The notes beneath the pieces were generated by a model. The model saw nothing but the letters and a program-made list of their open reading frames with translations, ran no database searches and was not told the origin of the DNA. A stretch of DNA of 64,000 bases from Bacteroidales bacterium (GTDB taxonomy: Bacteria; Bacteroidota; Bacteroidia; Bacteroidales; F082): positions 19,624 to 83,623 of the forward strand of contig JACZJI010000049.1 in assembly GCA_014860665.1 (NCBI GenBank), given 5' to 3'. Numbering within the stretch: the stretch's first letter is position 1; every line of letters begins with the position of its first letter. The position numbers were made by a program, and so were the translations under genes. Positions 49,792-59,390 of this stretch are shown one piece after another.

Positions 49792-51018
49792 TTATTTTCT
49801 TCTATGGAATTGAGGCATAAACGGACTGGTAGACGGGCCCCCTGATGTATAGCTTCCGGTTCTCACGCCGGTGGCAACCCATTCTCTTGGCCTGATGCTG
49901 TCACTTTCGATCTCTGTATAATTCCCGTCAGATAATCCCAGCTTTACTTTTACAGGGTGTACCAGATCTCCTCTGACTACCCAGACATAACCGGAAGTTT
50001 GTTCCACAAAAGCTCCTGAGTTCTCTATGATATCTTCTTCCCTGGAGTTTTTCGTGTTCATTTCACGATACCCTGCAATAGAAGGATGGGCTTTGATATA
50101 GCTTTGAGGCGGCGTAAATGACAGGGCATTGGCCGGAACTTTCAGGATGTTGTCGTGCTCCTGCACATTGATGCTGATGTTTGCCGTCATGCCGGGCATT
50201 AATTTCAGATCTTTGTTACTCACATCGATGATCACAATATAATTGACCACATTCTGTACGGTTACCGGCTGCAGACGTACCTGCCTGACAGTTCCCTGGA
50301 AAACTTCATCGGGATAGGCATCCACAGTGAAAGTTACGGGTTGTCCTACTTTCACCTGGCCGATATCGGCTTCGTCCACATCTGCCTGAACCTGCATCTT
50401 GGTGAGGTCGTTGGCGATGGAGAAAAGGGTTACGGAATTGAAACTGGAAACCACCGTCTGACCAAGCTCCACGTCACGAGAGATCACCGTTCCTGTCACA
50501 GGTGCCGTGATGACGGCATATTGCAGGTTGATGAGCGCATGATTTAAATTGGCTTGTGCCGAAACTTCTGATGCCCTGGCCACGGCCAGGTTGGTTTCTG
50601 CTGTTTCGAAATCCGATGCAGCGATTACTTTTTCATTCAACAGAATTTTATCACGGTCATAGGTCCACTGGGCCTGCTGGAGGTTGGCCTGTGCCGACTG
50701 GAGTGCCGCCTGGGCTGTGGCCCTGGATGCAGACAGAAATGTGGTGTCGATCACGGCGATCACCTGCCCTTTTTTAACTTTGGAGTTGTAGTCTGCAAAA
50801 AGCTTCCAGACGATCCCTGTAACCTGAGTTCCCACCTGAACGGTAGTATCAGCGTTGAGGGTTCCGGTCGCTTTTACCAGAATAGTGATTTTTCCCTTCC
50901 GAATGGGGGAGGCTTTCCATGCAATGGAATCCTTTTTGTGACGGAAAACCATAAAAACGATAACCAGTACGATGGCTAACAGTATTACGGAAACGGTGAT
51001 GATGCTCTTTCTTTTCAT
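49792..51018 (-). CDS. Periplasmic adaptor (membrane fusion protein, MacA-like)
   Basis: VGTQVTGIVWKLFADYNSKVKKGQVIAVID, coiled-coil hairpin, APVTGTVISRDVELGQTV. Confidence 0.93.
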   Translation of the reverse strand: MKRKSIITVSVILLAIVLVIVFMVFRHKKDSIAWKASPIRKGKITILVKATGTLNADTTVQVGTQVTGIVWKLFADYNSKVKKGQVIAVIDTTFLSASRATAQAALQSAQANLQQAQWTYDRDKILLNEKVIAASDFETAETNLAVARASEVSAQANLNHALINLQYAVITAPVTGTVISRDVELGQTVVSSFNSVTLFSIANDLTKMQVQADVDEADIGQVKVGQPVTFTVDAYPDEVFQGTVRQVRLQPVTVQNVVNYIVIIDVSNKDLKLMPGMTANISINVQEHDNILKVPANALSFTPPQSYIKAHPSIAGYREMNTKNSREEDIIENSGAFVEQTSGYVWVVRGDLVHPVKVKLGLSDGNYTEIESDSIRPREWVATGVRTGSYTSGGPSTSPFMPQFHRRK

Positions 51019-51024
51019 CTTTCG

Positions 51025-52467
51025 TTATTTATTAAAAAATTTACCCAAATAGAAATCAACGATCTTCGATTTGAAAATATAATTGAACCGGGCCTGGTTT
51101 AAACCAAACTGGGCCTGCTCGTAATTGTTCTTCTGTACTATGTAATCCGTAGCTGACGCGAATCCAGTATTGTATTTTTTCGACATATCGGTGTAGGAAC
51201 GCCGGGCTGATTTCAGAATGTCTTCCGCAGCAGCATAGTTTTTGATGGCTGCAATCAGATCGGTGTTGGCCTGTTCCACACTCATACGCAACTGATCCTT
51301 CGTGGACTGCTGGGCGAGTTTGGCATTTTGTAATGCGATCTTTGCTCTCTCTACCCCGTATTTTCCCTGATTGTTGCTGAAGATGGGGATGGTCAGGCTC
51401 AGGCCTACCAGTTGCCCGAAGTTGTCACTCAGCTGTTGCCCCACGGGATAATTTTCCTTTTGAGCCGTGGATATATTGCTCATGACCATCTGGGTGGGAT
51501 CGCTTTGCAGATAGCCGATGGCTTCGGTACGGTTGATATACGAATACAGCGCACTGCTCGAAGAATACCCTGTTTTCAGTGCGGCGGACAGCGAAAGCCG
51601 GGGATAGAGAGAAGATTTAGCAACCTTGATGCCCGTTTCGTTGGCCTGTAGATTCAACTCGGCACTTTTGATCTCAGGCATGATGCCCTGTGAAATATTG
51701 TAGATTTCATGGGATGACATCGTGCTGTCCAGCACCGTTGATTCTTCGACTCCCGTGGTGTCTACTTCGAAGTTGCCAATGGCAGGCATTCTCATCAGCT
51801 GCATCAGTGCCAGCTTAGCTACCTGCAACTGATTTTGATAATTGACCAGTGTGCCTTTGTCGGTGGCCAGCTGCGACTGGATCTGCAACAGGTTGCCTTC
51901 AGGAATGCTTCCGGCACGTACCAGCTTCTGGGTCATGTCCACCTGGGTCATGGTGCTACTGATCTGACTTTTCGCAATCTCTACGGCTTTGTACGAATAA
52001 ATCACTTGTAAATAATCAGCAAGTACCGACAAGGTGATGTCGTTTTTGACCTTCTCGATGTCATACTTGCTGGCATCATACAATTCTTTGTATTGTTTGA
52101 TCTCGTTTTTGAGCTGAAAGCCGCCGAACAACATAACATTGGTTCCCAACGAAACATTATTCGCCGAAACGGAGTTCTGGCTCCCGGAGGATGTGCCTGA
52201 CGAACTTTTCGGATTGGAGAAACTCCACGACTGCTGGCTTGAAAGCGACAGGTCGGGGTACTGATTCGATTTGGCCTGTTTGTAGTTAAGCTGATCTGCC
52301 TGACTTGACAATCTTGTTTCGTTGAGCTGAATGTTTTTTTCCACCGCATAATCGATGCACTCTTTCAACGTCCAGGTTTTGTTTTGTGCCATCAGGCTGG
52401 TCCCGCTCATTAAAATCAACACTACAGAACATACTAAGGCGTATGTTTTTTTACTTGCATTTTTCAT
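51025..52467 (-). CDS. TolC family outer-membrane factor
   Basis: Signal peptide, KTWTLKECIDYAVEKNIQLNETRLS, LSLTIPIFSNNQGKYGVERAKIALQNAKL. Confidence 0.93.
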   Translation of the reverse strand: MKNASKKTYALVCSVVLILMSGTSLMAQNKTWTLKECIDYAVEKNIQLNETRLSSQADQLNYKQAKSNQYPDLSLSSQQSWSFSNPKSSSGTSSGSQNSVSANNVSLGTNVMLFGGFQLKNEIKQYKELYDASKYDIEKVKNDITLSVLADYLQVIYSYKAVEIAKSQISSTMTQVDMTQKLVRAGSIPEGNLLQIQSQLATDKGTLVNYQNQLQVAKLALMQLMRMPAIGNFEVDTTGVEESTVLDSTMSSHEIYNISQGIMPEIKSAELNLQANETGIKVAKSSLYPRLSLSAALKTGYSSSSALYSYINRTEAIGYLQSDPTQMVMSNISTAQKENYPVGQQLSDNFGQLVGLSLTIPIFSNNQGKYGVERAKIALQNAKLAQQSTKDQLRMSVEQANTDLIAAIKNYAAAEDILKSARRSYTDMSKKYNTGFASATDYIVQKNNYEQAQFGLNQARFNYIFKSKIVDFYLGKFFNK

Positions 52468-52772
52468 TGGATTTTACTCGTTGCATTTTGACCAATAAAT
52501 TTTTTTGTAAATCTATTGCTTTGACAAGTAAATGATTGCGAATATTTCAGATAAGTGATTATTCTCGACTAAGTAAATATTAGGATGGACAAACCACTAA
52601 AAATATCCTATGGAATTCAGTGCGGAATTGTGAAAAACAGAGAGTGTCAGGACTTGTTTTCCCTTGTTTTTTTCCGGAAAGGGCAGTTTAAGCCGGTAAA
52701 GTTGAAGGTTTTTACCGGTAAAAATCCAAAAAAATTTGTACAGAAAAGGGGGCTTTTTTCGGACCAGGAAAG

Positions 52773-53348
52773 TTAATGGCTGATGTCCAGATCATATTGT
52801 TCCAGAAGTCCCGGCAGGCCTTCCAGGGAAAATCGTGCTTTTTTTATCCGGTTGCTTCCGGGATGAATAGAGAAATTGAAAGAAGTACGGAAGTCAGTTT
52901 TTTCAAGGTTTGTATTTTCAAACATGGCTCCTGTAAAATCACATTGATCAAAAACAGCTCCGCTCAGATCACATTCCGTAAAATCCACATCATGAAGCTT
53001 TACTTCTTTAAAACGTACTTGTCTCATCCTCATTTGATAGAAAGAGGAAAGGTTCAGGGTACAGTTTTCAAAGTTTACAGAGAAGCCGAGGGTATTGCAA
53101 TCTTCAAAATGGAGTCCCAACATCTTACAGTCTTTGAAACGGACGGTGCGAAATGCTGTTTTTGTGAGCTTCACCATACTCAGGTTACAGCTGATAAATT
53201 CACATTCTATAAACTTCTGGTCTTCAAATCCCGATCCGGAAAAATCGCAGTTCACGAACCGGCAGTTTTCATATTCTCCTTTTGCCAGTGGTGACTGTGT
53301 GTAATTGGTCTTTTCAAAGGTAATGCCTTCGAAATATTGTAGCTCCAT
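52773..53348 (-). CDS. Pentapeptide repeat protein
   Basis: Tandem A(D/N)LXX-type five-residue repeats (CRFVNCDFSGSGFEDQKFIECEF; CDLSGAVFDQCDFTGAMFENTNLEKTDFR). Confidence 0.9.
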   Translation of the reverse strand: MELQYFEGITFEKTNYTQSPLAKGEYENCRFVNCDFSGSGFEDQKFIECEFISCNLSMVKLTKTAFRTVRFKDCKMLGLHFEDCNTLGFSVNFENCTLNLSSFYQMRMRQVRFKEVKLHDVDFTECDLSGAVFDQCDFTGAMFENTNLEKTDFRTSFNFSIHPGSNRIKKARFSLEGLPGLLEQYDLDISH

Positions 53349-53362
53349 ATTTTACAAAACTC

Positions 53363-54244
53363 TTATGCGTTTATAATTGTATTGATGTCGAATTTCTTCA
53401 TGGGCATAAAAGCTTGTATAACGCGTCCTGCCCGTTCCGGATCGTTCAGTAATTCCGGGAGGATGGACGGCGCCACCTGCCATGAAACACCGAATTTATC
53501 TTTCAGCCAACCGCACTGACCTTCCAAACCACCTTCGGTAAGCTTGTCCCAGAAATAATCAATTTCTTTTTGTGACTGGCAATAAACCATGTAGGAAACG
53601 GCCTCGTTGAAAATGATATTGTTGGGCAGGCCGCTGTCCATCACCATGAATTCCTGGCCGGAAAGGTTGAACACGGAATGCACGATCAATCCTTCATAAT
53701 CAGGATTTTCTTGACCGTAGAAGACCATGTTGTCAAGCTGTGAATCAGGAAAAACAGTAGTGTAAAAATCGATGGCTTCGCGGCCTTTTCCTAATTCTGC
53801 ACCGTCAAACATTAAAAACGGAGTTATTTTTTGAGGCGTACCGGTAAGATTCAGTTGCCATGATAGTCCGTATTTGTCGCGGATCCAGCCATATTTTTTA
53901 CTCCAGTGATAATAGTCCAGTGGCATGAATACCTTTGAATTGCCTTCGGAAAGCCTTTCCCAGATCCTGTCGATCTCACTTTCCGTATCAAGGTTCACGA
54001 AAAAAGAATTGGCTTGCGAGAATTTAAATTCAGGACCACCGTTCAATGCAACAAATTTTAAATCTCCGATCTGGAAATTTACAGTAAGCACACTGCCCGC
54101 TTCCTTGTGATGGATGTCAAAACCTTCTTTTGTATAATAGTTCTTATAATTGATTATGGAATTTTCAAAAATCGAAGTATAAAAACGCGCTGCTTCTTCG
54201 GCTTGTGTATCAAACCAGAGACAGGTATATATTTCGTGTGTCAT
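53363..54244 (-). CDS. Two-domain VOC/PhnB-like protein
   Basis: Two repeats of the pattern TCLWFDTQAEEAARFYTSIF / PFLMFDG...AIDFYTTVFPDS with FGVSWQ endings. Confidence 0.87.
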   Translation of the reverse strand: MTHEIYTCLWFDTQAEEAARFYTSIFENSIINYKNYYTKEGFDIHHKEAGSVLTVNFQIGDLKFVALNGGPEFKFSQANSFFVNLDTESEIDRIWERLSEGNSKVFMPLDYYHWSKKYGWIRDKYGLSWQLNLTGTPQKITPFLMFDGAELGKGREAIDFYTTVFPDSQLDNMVFYGQENPDYEGLIVHSVFNLSGQEFMVMDSGLPNNIIFNEAVSYMVYCQSQKEIDYFWDKLTEGGLEGQCGWLKDKFGVSWQVAPSILPELLNDPERAGRVIQAFMPMKKFDINTIINA

Positions 54245-54251
54245 GAGTTTT

Positions 54252-54686
54252 CTATTTTGTGTAGAAATTAAACATCCAATTTACACCGAATTTGTCAGAA
54301 CAGGTTCCGTAATAAGCGCCCCAGAACATGTCTTGCAACGGGGATGTTATTTCACCTCCCTTAGAAATGCCGTTGAACAAACGGTCGGTTTCCTCTTTGG
54401 AATCCGGTTCGACCATAATAGAAACATGATTCCCAAATGTCAGGTTGAAACCCATGGAAGGAGGAACATCGCTGGCCATCAAAATATGCCCGCCTGTAAT
54501 CGGAAGTTCTATATGCATGATGAGATTTTTTTCGTTTTCCGGAATTTCGTAACTGTCGGATGCCCCGGGCATGTCCTTCATACGGACAACATCACCAAGA
54601 AATTCTCCGCCAAACACTGATTTATAAAAATTAAAAGCCTCCCAGGCATTTCCCGGAAAATTGAGATATGTTGATACTTTTGACAT
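54252..54686 (-). CDS. VOC/PhnB-like protein, single domain
   Basis: YLNFPGNAWEAFNFYKSVFGGEF...HILMASD...YYGTCSDKFGVNWMFNF. Confidence 0.9.
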   Translation of the reverse strand: MSKVSTYLNFPGNAWEAFNFYKSVFGGEFLGDVVRMKDMPGASDSYEIPENEKNLIMHIELPITGGHILMASDVPPSMGFNLTFGNHVSIMVEPDSKEETDRLFNGISKGGEITSPLQDMFWGAYYGTCSDKFGVNWMFNFYTK

Positions 54687-54809
54687 GATATTACGGTTTA
54701 AAATGAAATAAAGATTTCCGAAATATCAAATATACAACCTGAATGAAGCCTTTTCATATTTTTTTTTCAGGCTCTCCATTCTTAACACTAGTGAGTGAAA
54801 ACATACGGA

Positions 54810-55127
54810 CTACTTCTCAAATTCGTAGTCTCTTTCTACTCTGGCAATACGCGCTTTAAAAGATTGATACCATTCAGATCTTCCTTTTCCCCGGGCGATT
54901 TTATGTTCGGCATTTTCTTTCCATTTCCGGATGGATTCCATGTCTTTCCAATAAGAAACTGTAATGCCAAGGTCATTGCGGGCAGACTCCACCCCCAGAA
55001 ATCCTTCCTGTTGTGAAGCCAGTGCTAACATTTTCCCGCTCATTTCGTTGTAACCATTATCGCCGGGAGTTCGTAGTGAAGTAAAAATAACGGCATAGTA
55101 GGGTGGGTCAGGTGTGTTGGCAATCAT
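54810..55127 (-). CDS. Antibiotic biosynthesis monooxygenase (ABM) domain protein
   Basis: YAVIFTSLRTPGDNGYNEMSGKMLALASQQEGFLGVESARNDLGITVSYWKDMESIRKWK. Confidence 0.85.
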   Translation of the reverse strand: MIANTPDPPYYAVIFTSLRTPGDNGYNEMSGKMLALASQQEGFLGVESARNDLGITVSYWKDMESIRKWKENAEHKIARGKGRSEWYQSFKARIARVERDYEFEK

Positions 55128-55148
55128 GGCGGTCGTATTTGTCTGACT

Positions 55149-55760
55149 TTATTTCACATTAAACTCCAGCAAAAGTTCGTCTTCAATGAAAGCCTCAAAA
55201 TGGTCATTGATCTTAGTGGGGCCGACACCTGCCGGAGTCCCTGTAAAGATCAGATCACCGGTTTTCAGAGAAACAAACTGGGAAACGTAGGAAATGATGT
55301 GGTCGAAACTGAAAATCATATCCCGGGTATTGCCTTGTTGTTTTAACTCTCCGTTGATTTTCAGTGAAAAATTGAGTTGATTGATATCTTGAAATTTGCT
55401 CTTAGGTACAAAATTCCCCACCGGTGCCGACTGGTCGAAGGCTTTGGCAATTTCCCAGGGGAGTCCTTTTTTCTTTTGCTCAGCCTGCAGATCTCTTGCA
55501 GTGAAATCAATGCCAATACCGATCTCATCAAAATATTTATGAGCAAACTGCTCTTCAATGTATTTCCCGTTCCGGTTGATCTTCAAAACTATTTCCGTCT
55601 CATAATGTACATCTTCCGAAAAAGCAGGATAGAAAAAAGGGTTATTCTTTTGCAGAAGCGCAGTATCAGGTTTCATAAAAAATACCGGTTTTTCAGGTAC
55701 TGCATTATTCAGCTCTTTGGCATGCTCGCTGTAATTTCTTCCAATACAAATTATTTTCAT
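55149..55760 (-). CDS. Fumarylacetoacetate hydrolase family protein
   Basis: MKIICIGRNYSEHAKEL...PVFFMKPDTAL...HYETEIVLKI...FTARDLQ...GDLIFTGTPAGVG. Confidence 0.94.
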   Translation of the reverse strand: MKIICIGRNYSEHAKELNNAVPEKPVFFMKPDTALLQKNNPFFYPAFSEDVHYETEIVLKINRNGKYIEEQFAHKYFDEIGIGIDFTARDLQAEQKKKGLPWEIAKAFDQSAPVGNFVPKSKFQDINQLNFSLKINGELKQQGNTRDMIFSFDHIISYVSQFVSLKTGDLIFTGTPAGVGPTKINDHFEAFIEDELLLEFNVK

Positions 55761-55774
55761 GGGTTTATGCTGTT

Positions 55775-56581
55775 TTATTGTCCGTTCATTCTGAATTTTA
55801 TACGGGTCAGTAGCTTCTTGGTATAAAGAGGAAAGTCTGACTTTTGCATCCAGTCGTAATAAGAAGGTTCGTTCAGGAATACTTCTTTTACAGTTTTACC
55901 TTTGTGCTTTCCAAAATTGAAGACCTCTTCATGTTTTTCATTATAAATAATTTGTCCAGAGAGGTCCGCATTATCATGATGGCTGGAAAAATCAGATAGT
56001 GTTGCCACATCATTGACAACAGGCTTGCTTGTGTTGCCTTCTTTGTCGGTATATTCCGAATCCTTATAATAATCAAGTTGTGCTTTCAAAACTTCATAAG
56101 TTGCCATAACGTCTGCTTCAGCAGAATGAGCATTTTCCAATTCTTTTTGGAGATAAAAACGATAAGCAGCTTTCAGCGTGCGGGGCTCCATTTTCATGAA
56201 GATATTCTGCACATCAATAAATTTTCTGTTTTCCACCTCAAAGTCTATATCGGCGCGCAGAAATTCTTCCACAAGCATCGGGATATCAAAACGGTTCGAA
56301 TTATATCCGGCAAGGTCGCAGTTTGCAAGAAATCTGAAAATATCTTTGGCTATCTGTTTAAAAAGGGGCTTGTCCTGTACCATTTCGTTGGTGATACCGT
56401 GAACGGAAATGGCTTCTTCTGAAATGGGAATTCCCGGGTTGAGTAACCATGTTTTTGTTTCAGTGGTTTCGTTCGGATTTACTTTAATGATGCACAATTC
56501 TACAATGCGATCCTTTGAGACGTTCAAACCCGTACTTTCAATATCGAAAAATGCCAGTGGCCTTTTTAATTTCAGTTCCAT
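55775..56581 (-). CDS. 3'-5' exonuclease (DnaQ-like DEDD) with C-terminal DUF3820-like segment
   Basis: LAFFDIESTGLNVSKDRIVELC, GYNSNRFDIPML, NAHSAEADVMATYEVL, C-term NFGKHKGKTVKEVF; ORF opens at 56674, likely start ATG at 56581. Confidence 0.88.
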   Translation of the reverse strand: MELKLKRPLAFFDIESTGLNVSKDRIVELCIIKVNPNETTETKTWLLNPGIPISEEAISVHGITNEMVQDKPLFKQIAKDIFRFLANCDLAGYNSNRFDIPMLVEEFLRADIDFEVENRKFIDVQNIFMKMEPRTLKAAYRFYLQKELENAHSAEADVMATYEVLKAQLDYYKDSEYTDKEGNTSKPVVNDVATLSDFSSHHDNADLSGQIIYNEKHEEVFNFGKHKGKTVKEVFLNEPSYYDWMQKSDFPLYTKKLLTRIKFRMNGQ

Positions 56582-56759
56582 GAATGGATTTTTTGTTTGA
56601 GAAGCAAAAGTATAAAAACTTTCTACGTTCTGGCAATCTTCAAACAGAAGCCCATTGGGGTAATGGATTTTCAAATTACTGAAACTATATACCGGTTTCT
56701 TCAGGACACAAAAAACCCGGAAAAGAAAAAGATCTTCTCCGGGCGAATATGAAAACCAA

Positions 56760-59186
56760 CTAGAATCTCAGGTCGATACCGGTCATGAAATTAAATTTTG
56801 CCTGAGGAAAATATCCGTTTTCCTCATATTGCTGACCATTATAAATATAAGTGTAAACCCAGGCGTTGCTTTCATACGCCACGTTGAAAATGTTGTTCAG
56901 GCTTAGCATCAGGTTCAGCTGTTTTACAAAAGAAGGATGCAGTGTGTAATCAAATCTCAGGTTGTTTACCCAAAAAGGATTCAGACTGCGTTCTTTGGTG
57001 GAGGTGTTGTCAATATACTGGCGGCCTACATATTTCGAATTCCAGGTCAGGTTCAGGTCTTTTACCGGCGTGGCTACGAGACTGCTGGCGGCAATAACGT
57101 CCGGTGAAAATGAAATGTTCGTAGTCCCCAGGTACTTGGAATACTGATAAGGCTGGGTTGATGGATCATCATAATAATTCCAGTTGTCAATATATTCCGT
57201 AAAATTTTTGATCTTGTTCTGGCTGAAGGTGGCATTGACACTCCATCTCAGCACCGGAGCAATCTGCCATCCTGCTACCAGCTCGATACCGGCACGGTAG
57301 CTGCCTGGAACGTTGGTCATAATGGCTGTTCCGACATCGTTGATCTTTCCCGTCAGCACCAGCTGATCCACATAGTTCATATAATATGCCGTGGCGTCGA
57401 AGGCAAAGCGTTGCAGGTGCAGCTTGTATCCCAGCTCATAGTCCATCAGTTTTTCACGTTTAATCACCTGATTCGGGTCAGCATCACGGTATACTGAGCG
57501 ATTCGGGTCGCGATGCGAAATGGCATAGGAGAAAAAGAAATCGTTGTGCTGGTTGAGTTTGTAGAAGATTCCGGCTTTAGGATTTATAAAGTTAAAGATG
57601 GGATGATGGTCCAATGGCATAAGGTTGTTCAGGGTGCCATGCATCCAGTAATTGATGCCGCGATACTGCAGGTCGGCCATAAAACTGAACTTTTGGCTGA
57701 TCTGGTAATTCCATTTGGCAAAGATGTTGAAATCGGTTTTCAACCCTTTGTTGTAATACCAGTTTCTGTCGTATTCGCCCAGTGTGGCTACCTGTGCCCA
57801 GATAACTTTTCCGAAATGGTCACCGTCGAACCGGCTCCAGCCGCCACCTACAGACAGCCTGGAAGCTCCTTTCTTGTAATTCATGGAAAGGTTCGACCCG
57901 TAAAAATAGTTTGAAAGCCATTTCTGTTCAATTAAGTTGGTGGTGGAAACCGTCGTATTACCAATAATAGTATCGTTCATCCCATAATCCGTCAAATTCT
58001 GGCTGTTGTCGTAAGATTCATAATATCCGAATCCTCTTGTCAGGAATACGGCAGCCGCGAGATTTAAACTGGAGCTGAACTGGTGCGCATAATGCAGCTG
58101 ATAGTAGTTCTGGGTGTAGTTGTCCGTTTCATTGGGATAATATCCGAGGATATTACCGTTGGCATCGTAGATGATACCGGCGGGATTGTATCTTCGGTTG
58201 TTTGCCAGGCTGTCTTTCGGCACACCATACCATGCCTGATAGGTTTTCTCATGTCCCATCAGGATGATGGCTTTAAAAATATCGTGTTTGCTGTAATAAC
58301 CTGCGGAAAAATAACCCGAACGCAGCTTTGAAAAAGCACGGTCGATGTAACCGTTGGAGCTGATGTCTGAAAAACGGCCACTCATCACCCAGTGTTTTTT
58401 GATCAGGCCGGTGCCAAAACTAACAGTGTTTTTGAATGTGCTGAATGAACCTGCACTGCTGATAATCTCTGCATAAGGATTAGCGCTGAAGATCCCGGTC
58501 TTGATGTTGATACTGGCACCGAAAGCAGCTGCACCGTTGGATGATGTTCCCACGCCTCGCTGGATTTGGATGTTGTCGACGGAAGAGGCCAGATCGGGGA
58601 GATCCACAAAATAGACACTCTGATCTTCTGCATCGTTAACAGGTACGCCGTTCAAAGTGACGTTAATTTCTGACTGGCTTACGCCACGGATATGAAGATA
58701 GGTGTATCCCACGCCTGCGCCTGCATCAGAAGTAGCTACTACAGAAGGGGTCATGTCAAGCAGGTAGGGGAGGTCTTTCCCCATATTTTCCTTGTCAAGT
58801 TTGGCACTGGTGACATTCTCAAACGTGTTGGGAGAGTTGTCGTTTACCCGGGTGGCGGAAATGATCACTTCGTCACTCATGTAGGTTCTGGGTTTCAACT
58901 GAACATTCAGGCGGGTATTCTTGTTGATGTCGATTTTTTTCTCATAAGTCTCAAATCCCACATAACTAATACGGATTTGATAGGTTCCCGGTTTTAGTTT
59001 TTTGAAAACGAATTGTCCATTCTGGTCGCTGGTGGTAGCCAGAAAAGAATTTCCAATAATGATATTGGCGCCCGGGAGCACCGTACCTGTTTTTTCATTG
59101 CTGACTTTTCCCGTCAGCTGGAATTGCGCCCGGAGCATCCAGGGCATCAAAAGAAAAATAATTCCGAGGGTAATTTGTTTAAGCAT
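56760..59186 (-). CDS. TonB-dependent receptor, predicted thiamin or thiamin-precursor transporter
   Basis: Signal peptide, carboxypeptidase-regulatory-like domain, plug (LPYLLDMTPSVVATSDAGAGVGYTYLHIRGVSQSEINVTLNGVPVNDAE), C-terminal barrel ending MTGIDLRF; preceded by a TPP riboswitch. Confidence 0.9.
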   Translation of the reverse strand: MLKQITLGIIFLLMPWMLRAQFQLTGKVSNEKTGTVLPGANIIIGNSFLATTSDQNGQFVFKKLKPGTYQIRISYVGFETYEKKIDINKNTRLNVQLKPRTYMSDEVIISATRVNDNSPNTFENVTSAKLDKENMGKDLPYLLDMTPSVVATSDAGAGVGYTYLHIRGVSQSEINVTLNGVPVNDAEDQSVYFVDLPDLASSVDNIQIQRGVGTSSNGAAAFGASINIKTGIFSANPYAEIISSAGSFSTFKNTVSFGTGLIKKHWVMSGRFSDISSNGYIDRAFSKLRSGYFSAGYYSKHDIFKAIILMGHEKTYQAWYGVPKDSLANNRRYNPAGIIYDANGNILGYYPNETDNYTQNYYQLHYAHQFSSSLNLAAAVFLTRGFGYYESYDNSQNLTDYGMNDTIIGNTTVSTTNLIEQKWLSNYFYGSNLSMNYKKGASRLSVGGGWSRFDGDHFGKVIWAQVATLGEYDRNWYYNKGLKTDFNIFAKWNYQISQKFSFMADLQYRGINYWMHGTLNNLMPLDHHPIFNFINPKAGIFYKLNQHNDFFFSYAISHRDPNRSVYRDADPNQVIKREKLMDYELGYKLHLQRFAFDATAYYMNYVDQLVLTGKINDVGTAIMTNVPGSYRAGIELVAGWQIAPVLRWSVNATFSQNKIKNFTEYIDNWNYYDDPSTQPYQYSKYLGTTNISFSPDVIAASSLVATPVKDLNLTWNSKYVGRQYIDNTSTKERSLNPFWVNNLRFDYTLHPSFVKQLNLMLSLNNIFNVAYESNAWVYTYIYNGQQYEENGYFPQAKFNFMTGIDLRF

Positions 59187-59249
59187 GACTCGATTGATTT
59201 AAAGATTATTAAATAATTAAATCAACAGAGGAAAGCCGATAAATGGGTT

Positions 59250-59335
59250 GTAACTCTTTTTCCTACGCCGGCATTACCCGGATCAGGTCAGAGGGTTTGA
59301 TCTCAGCCCGTAATATTAAGGCACCCCTATTGTTT
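59250..59335 (-). promoter_or_regulatory. TPP (thiamin pyrophosphate) riboswitch
   Basis: Minus strand ATAGGGGTGCC...GGGCTGAGATCAAACCCTCTGACCTGATCCGGGTAATGCCGGCGTAGGAA matches the thi-box landmarks GGGGTGC, GCTGAGA, ACCTGAT, GGGTAATGCC, GCGTAGG. Confidence 0.95.
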
Positions 59336-59343
59336 TTACGCGG

Positions 59344-59351
59344 CAAAGGTA
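59344..59351 (-). promoter_or_regulatory. -7 box of the TPP riboswitch transcript
   Basis: Minus strand TACCTTTG inside TTTTTTTGTACCTTTGCC, ~10 nt before the riboswitch. Confidence 0.55.
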
Positions 59352-59390
59352 CAAAAAAATGAATATTTGGAATGGCAAATGGCAGAAAGG

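Noticed and set aside
49395-49820. 141-aa plus-strand ORF
   Set aside because: Antisense to the ABC ATPase gene, no domain; shadow ORF.
52585-52776. 63-aa plus-strand ORF MDKPLKISYGIQ...
   Set aside because: Spans the palindromic intergenic region, ends at the pentapeptide gene, no family resemblance; not enough evidence to call a gene.
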